From contig OX104115.1 of NCBI GenBank assembly GCA_944474755.1, positions 52,704,648-52,768,647 on the forward strand: a stretch of 64,000 nt of DNA, given 5' to 3'. The position numbers were made by a program, and so were the translations under genes. The notes below the pieces were generated by a model. That model was given only the letters and a program-made list of their open reading frames with translations, searched no databases and had not been told where the DNA came from. This document shows, one piece after another, positions 63,201-64,000 of the stretch (position 1 is its first letter; the number at the start of each line of letters is the position of its first letter). This stretch comes from Limnoperna fortunei (Eukaryota; Mollusca; Bivalvia; Mytilida; Modiolidae).

Positions 63201-64000
63201 ATTCGGCCATTTCTGTCTTTGAAGGATTTTCTATATTATATTTTCTCACAATAATCTTAAACGCAACAACAATCTGAATAAAAAATAATCGCCCAAAATC
63301 CACATGGATAGTATTGCATTCCACTCAGGACATTAAAATGTACCTACACATCAAATTTCATTAAATCGGACTACGTTTTAAATTTGACGCGTTTTTGGCA
63401 GCCATTTTGAAATGCACGGTCGAAAAAAAGGATTTCCACTCGGAACACTTATATCTACCTCTATATTGTATATAGGATTACTTTTCAGGGGAAGATAAGT
63501 CTCATCCGTTACAAAACAGAAATGGTTTCTAGACTTGCTGATAAATTGGGCAGTTACCTGCTATCTTCTAACGGTAAAAACGAGATTCTCAATCCACCAG
63601 GATATGGAAATATCAGTTCTGTTTCGTACAGGTCGTTGGCTAAGGAGGTTCCACGACGAGTTGAAAGAGGCATTCAAAGATGGTGTGAAGGCCATGATGT
63701 TAAATTAATGATAGAAGAGGCCGAAGGAAAAATCCGATCCCTACTAAATGATATAGAAGTAAAATTTCAAACCATAGAAGGCGATATCATTGGAATTAAC
63801 CTCCGCAATAGAGATTATGTATCTGGTGAAGCCATACTTGGATTAGGGTTGTTAGGTCTGATCCCATATTCTGTCTTCTTTGGTATTCATTTTGGCGTGG
63901 TCATGACACCAATCGTTGCATTTTGGGCGTTACATGTCAATGGAAATGTACACGCAAACAAAGTTAATGACCTCTACAATAACTGCTTAGGCTCTTTAAA
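32027..64000 (+). CDS. Dynamin-superfamily GTPase, mitofusin/BDLP-like, copy 2 (3' end beyond window)
   Basis: Seven exons: 32027-32216, 32705-32994, 33738-33878, 34106-34333, 58332-58444, 62881-63022, 63489-beyond 64000; about 620 residues expected if it ends like copy 1. GTPase motifs appear in order: P-loop GGTSAGKTTL (split by intron 1), DTPGIGE (G3), FVINARDAGGIHEGR, and FLTNQWD (G4-type). The last exon carries a hydrophobic block at its residues 115-148. This is a membrane-active dynamin-like GTPase of the mitofusin/bacterial dynamin-like type; cellular target unknown. The start is the first ATG before the helical N-terminus (MAAAEEGMKHLRNMFEEL). Coding sequence is intact in every exon. 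However, at exons 4 and 5 the acceptor AG present in copy 1 is TG here, and intron 4 is 24 kb of nested repeats. It may be a decaying copy or may use downstream in-frame acceptors. Confidence 0.8.
32705..32994 (+). CDS. Copy 2 exon 2 (P-loop)
   Basis: Acceptor ATTTTCCAG|GAGGAACG, donor CTCAAG|GTTGAC (weak beyond GT). Carries GTSAGKTTLVN and YVDVYLPVAILK. An apparent ATG at 32692 is in the intron, not a start. Confidence 0.85.
33509..33595. repeat. Snapback hairpin in copy 2 intron 2
   Basis: 42-base arms (33509-33550 and 33554-33595) pair with a few mismatches around a 3-base loop. The core is TTACACTAGTGTAAAATTTCC against GGAAGTTTTGCACTAGTGTAA (given as separate arms). Could be a foldback MITE or a structured intronic RNA. 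Confidence 0.8.
33738..33878 (+). CDS. Copy 2 exon 3 (G3 motif)
   Basis: 141 bases, phase 0 at both ends. Acceptor TTGTTTTAG|GGAAAT, donor GGCCGG|GTCAGT. Reads VIIVDTPGIGETDNLDK and then VFVINARDAGGIHEGR. 47 codons missed by an ATG-based ORF scan because it has no internal start. Confidence 0.85.
34106..34333 (+). CDS. Copy 2 exon 4 (G4-type motif)
   Basis: 228 bases, identical in length to copy 1 exon 4. Donor AAGCAG|GTAATA is good. The acceptor position reads TTAATG|CTT, with TG where copy 1 has AG. The nearest in-frame AG is CTCGAG|AAT (exon from 34136), which would drop about ten residues before G4. The homologous start is given here. Confidence 0.75.
34334..36255. other. 5' part of copy 2 intron 4, with SINE-tail relics
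   Basis: At about 34676-34800 (minus) it carries GGTGTTTAACGCC and AGCTATTTCA, the reverse complement of the tail module of the SINE-like element at 59306. A second eroded relative, with GAGAAAACTGGAGTACTCGA and GAAGAAAACCC, lies at about 35390-35520. Otherwise unremarkable AT-rich intron. Confidence 0.5.
36256..36603 (+). repeat. Six tandem 5' hairpin units
   Basis: Units start at 36256, 36319, 36376, 36439, 36496 and 36548. Each is AAGGTCTTTCCC, a short spacer, GGGAAAGACCTT (12-base arms), then CTTGTCTTTCTTATG and an ATT tract of variable length. The last two have the variant ...CCCACTACAGTGGAAAG. Unit length is about 51-64 bases, varying mainly with the ATT tract. Matching ORFs on both strands are shadows of the repeat. 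Confidence 0.9.
36604..37642 (+). mobile_element. Family-1 unit U1 (type A', GCCATCATTTGC 5' end)
   Basis: Body begins TTTTTCTTTTTTTTTCCGCC, ends GTGGGAAAGACC...AGAACAAATG. Two AGGTCA clusters lie at about 37007-37042 and 37300-37330. Near-identical to U2. Confidence 0.85.
37664..38702 (+). mobile_element. Family-1 unit U2 (type A')
   Basis: Same length (1039) as U1 and differs by scattered substitutions. AGGTCA clusters at about 38067-38102 and 38360-38390. Confidence 0.85.
38720..40381 (+). mobile_element. Family-1 unit U3 (type B, four extra 157-base modules)
   Basis: Starts TTTTTCTTTTTCTCCCC. 1662 bases, 628 above the 1034 base length. Tandem modules (TGAAGCAGAGAATATATCAG ... GGCCCTTGACAGGTTTCGGC) run from about 39180 to 39830. 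Confidence 0.85.
40396..40519 (+). repeat. Two 5' hairpins before U4
   Basis: AAGGTCTTTCCC hairpins at 40396 and 40450, each followed by TTTCTTATGATTATT. Confidence 0.9.
40520..41553 (+). mobile_element. Family-1 unit U4 (type A, CTTCCGCGGAGG 5' end)
   Basis: 1034 bases. Carries the CCGCGGAGGTTTGCC start variant and GGTATCATC. Three DR1-like AGGTCANAGGTCA pairs in two clusters. Confidence 0.85.
41571..41639 (+). repeat. 5' hairpin before U5
   Basis: Single AAGGTCTTTCCC...GGGAAAGACCTT hairpin plus ATT tract. Confidence 0.9.
41640..42673 (+). mobile_element. Family-1 unit U5 (type B, no extra module)
   Basis: 1034 bases. The type-B 5' half passes directly into the shared 3' half, so this unit defines the base length of type B. 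Confidence 0.85.
42685..44190 (+). mobile_element. Family-2 element, same architecture, different sequence
   Basis: 5' hairpin AAGGCTTTCCAC...GTGGAAAGCCTT (42685-42712), ATT tract, body, then GTGGAAAGCCT and a 3' hairpin ATCGTTCTTTAGAACGAT (ends 44190). The body has no clear match to family 1. It contains four clusters in which TTGACCTTGACCTTGAAAA faces AAGGTCAAAGGTCAAGGTCA (about 43122, 43418, 43708, 43840), giving near-palindromes of AGGTCA half-sites. It sits cleanly inside the ATT tract between U5's end and U6's start. Confidence 0.85.
44210..45850 (+). mobile_element. Family-1 unit U6 (type B, four extra modules, 20-base deletion)
   Basis: 1641 bases. Compared with U3 it lacks about 20 bases near 45782 (GCTATAGCATCACC instead of the longer form), which accounts for the length difference. 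Confidence 0.85.
45863..47992 (+). mobile_element. Family-1 unit U7 (type B, seven extra modules)
   Basis: 2130 bases, the longest unit. Tandem modules run from about 46325 to 47430, in alternating variants ending TTTCGGC or TTTCAGC. Confidence 0.85.
48011..49044 (+). mobile_element. Family-1 unit U8 (type A)
   Basis: 1034 bases. Close to U4; GGTATCGTC variant near its start. Confidence 0.85.
49057..49132 (+). repeat. 5' hairpin before U9
   Basis: Follows U8's 3' end as TTTTAATT|AAGGTCTTTCCC. Confidence 0.9.
49133..50166 (+). mobile_element. Family-1 unit U9 (type A)
   Basis: 1034 bases. GGTAACATC variant, shared with U10, U11 and U14-U16. Confidence 0.85.
50184..51218 (+). mobile_element. 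Family-1 unit U10 (type A, GAAGAGTAC variant)
   Basis: 1035 bases. Shares GCCCGAACACG, GAAGAGTACAAAATGTTGC and CCATACAAGATAG with U11, U15 and U16. Confidence 0.85.
51246..52278 (+). mobile_element. Family-1 unit U11 (type A, GAAGAGTAC variant)
   Basis: 1033 bases. Shares TTTGGAACATTTGACTGG and ATCGTTTTTTTGG specifically with U15. First DR1 pair shortened to AAGGTCAAGGTCA. Confidence 0.85.
52293..52428 (+). repeat. Two 5' hairpins before U12
   Basis: Hairpins at 52293 and 52347, followed by an ATT tract of about 14 copies. Confidence 0.9.
52429..53775 (+). mobile_element. Family-1 unit U12 (type B, two extra modules)
   Basis: 1347 bases, 313 above base length. Confidence 0.85.
53812..55001 (+). 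mobile_element. Family-1 unit U13 (type B, one extra module)
   Basis: 1190 bases, 156 above base length. Confidence 0.85.
55028..55103 (+). repeat. 5' hairpin before U14
   Basis: Single hairpin followed by an ATT tract. Confidence 0.9.
55104..56138 (+). mobile_element. Family-1 unit U14 (type A)
   Basis: 1035 bases. Resembles U9 (GAAGTGTACAAAATGTCGC, GCCCCAACACG). Confidence 0.85.
56166..57200 (+). mobile_element. Family-1 unit U15 (type A)
   Basis: 1035 bases. Carries the private variants of U11. Confidence 0.85.
57264..58296 (+). mobile_element. Family-1 unit U16 (type A), last unit, adjoining exon 5
   Basis: 1033 bases, preceded by the longest ATT tract (57208-57263). Its 3' hairpin ends 35 bases before copy 2 exon 5. 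Confidence 0.85.
58332..58444 (+). CDS. Copy 2 exon 5, next to the repeat array
   Basis: Reads VAEQKKTTEFAKEYERFKKV, homologous to copy 1 exon 5. Donor TATTACAG|GTACAC. The acceptor position reads CATTTG|GTT (AG in copy 1: AAACTAG|GTT). The only close in-frame AG is CAAAAG|AAAACT (exon from 58347). The array ends only 35 bases upstream, and the open frame runs back into it, so the long ORF 58065-58490 is a chimera. Confidence 0.75.
58493..59240 (+). mobile_element. Partial family-2 relic in copy 2 intron 5
   Basis: Starts with an eroded hairpin (AAGGATTTTACCACTACAGT...), then CTTTTTCCGCCAAGTTTTC and CGCGACATGTCGTAAA as in the family-2 element at 42685. CACAAGGTCAAAG survives near 58935. The 3' end with its second hairpin is not recognisable. 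Confidence 0.65.
59306..59818 (+). mobile_element. SINE-like retroelement with 12-bp target duplication
   Basis: About 513 bases, GC-richer than its surroundings, with tail module GGGCGTTAAACACC followed by (AATC)n. Flanked by a perfect direct repeat CATTGAAATGCA (59294-59305 and 59819-59830). A B-box-like GATTTCGATCCC occurs near 59597. Tail modules of this form are typical of mollusc SINEs, although the length is large for one. The ORF at 59414-59623 is a chance frame. Confidence 0.75.
59819..60960. other. Copy 2 intron 5, middle part
   Basis: An open frame at 59901-60110 begins MEADYFNPGTSSFADSAIDK and looks mildly protein-like at its start (less AT-driven), possibly a transposon ORF fragment. 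Not assignable. Nothing else recognised. Confidence 0.25.
60980..61560 (+). mobile_element. Old family-1 relic in copy 2 intron 5
   Basis: Contains diverged family-1 blocks in the right order: ACCATACGTCCTGGAGAC, ATAAAAGATAG, and twice ACTTGAAAACTGTTAGAGAT (about 61207 and 61323). Hairpins are not preserved. It shows the family was active long before the array formed. Confidence 0.55.
61561..62880. other. Copy 2 intron 5, 3' part
   Basis: AT-rich, ending in the exon 6 acceptor. The ORF at 62305-62526 has no recognisable motif. Nothing else recognised. Confidence 0.4.
62881..63022 (+). CDS. Copy 2 exon 6
   Basis: 142 bases. Strong acceptor TTCTTTTTTCTAG|TTTCTT, donor AGCGAG|GTAATT. Reads FLEKFILNAEIAALVRLKLF followed by a charged helix. 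It was not found as a plus-strand ORF because it has no ATG near its start; minus-strand frames over it are shadows. Confidence 0.85.
63023..63488. other. Copy 2 intron 6
   Basis: 466 bases, against 167 in copy 1. From about 63085 to 63470 it carries a block (CTCTTGAAATTTGGTATGC, TTCCTGTTTAACGAAATTC, GGCAGCCATTTTGAAAT) with the style of dispersed molluscan repeats. It probably inserted here after the duplication. Confidence 0.4.
63489..64000 (+). CDS. Copy 2 exon 7 (cut by window end)
   Basis: Acceptor TTACTTTTCAG|GGGAAG. Open to the window end. Parallels copy 1 exon 7 (VSRLADKLGSYLLSSNGK; VPRRVERGIQRWCEG) including the hydrophobic block at about 63831-63932. About 80 further codons are expected beyond the window. 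Confidence 0.85.

Overview
ORGANISM. The window is AT-rich nuclear DNA of an animal, most likely a bivalve mollusc. Evidence: GT-AG introns; a tandem pair of mitofusin-like dynamin GTPase genes of the kind expanded in bivalves; a metazoan Gmr1-type LTR retrotransposon; Penelope-like and LINE relics; and a SINE-like element with a GGCGTTAAACACC / (AATC)n tail of the type common in molluscs. The species is not determined. No rRNA gene, intact tRNA gene, CRISPR array or bacterial-type operon was seen. LAYOUT. 1-2923: last four exons of dynamin-like gene copy 1 (+); a 5'-truncated Penelope-like tail sits in one intron. 2924-9200: AT-rich spacer with a few exon-like fragments and one long inverted repeat. 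9270-16318: a dead Gmr1-like Ty3/gypsy element on the minus strand (LTRs, tRNA-Leu primer site, gag, protease, integrase, then RT and RNase H), interrupted by a 468-bp MITE. 16319-26040: spacer with a LINE fragment and degenerate repeats. 26041-27700: degenerate Penelope-like element. 27919-29000: one solitary inverted copy of 'family 1', the element that dominates the second half. 29001-32026: spacer with microsatellites. 32027-64000 (continues past the window): dynamin-like gene copy 2 (+), seven exons. Its intron 4 has grown to 24 kb, against 542 bp in copy 1, mainly through a compound array (36256-58296) of 16 family-1 elements, one element of a second family with the same architecture, and 13 detached 5' hairpins. 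Intron 5 (4.4 kb, against 686 bp) holds a second family-2 relic, a SINE-like element with a 12-bp target duplication, and an old family-1 relic. HOW IT FITS. The two GTPase genes have matching exon lengths and intron phases, so copy 1 gives an internal reference for copy 2. Against that reference, copy 2 lacks the acceptor AG at two introns, one of them directly beside the array. Family 1 has a 5' hairpin AAGGTCTTTCCC...GGGAAAGACCTT, an (ATT)n tract, a body of about 1034 bp (subtype B adds whole numbers of a ~157-bp module) and a 3' end with a second hairpin. The order of hairpins and bodies is close to balanced parentheses, as expected if elements repeatedly inserted into the ATT tract of earlier copies. 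Each body carries clustered AGGTCA half-sites in DR1 and DR0 spacing, the geometry bound by nuclear receptors. That is the strongest candidate here for something undescribed.
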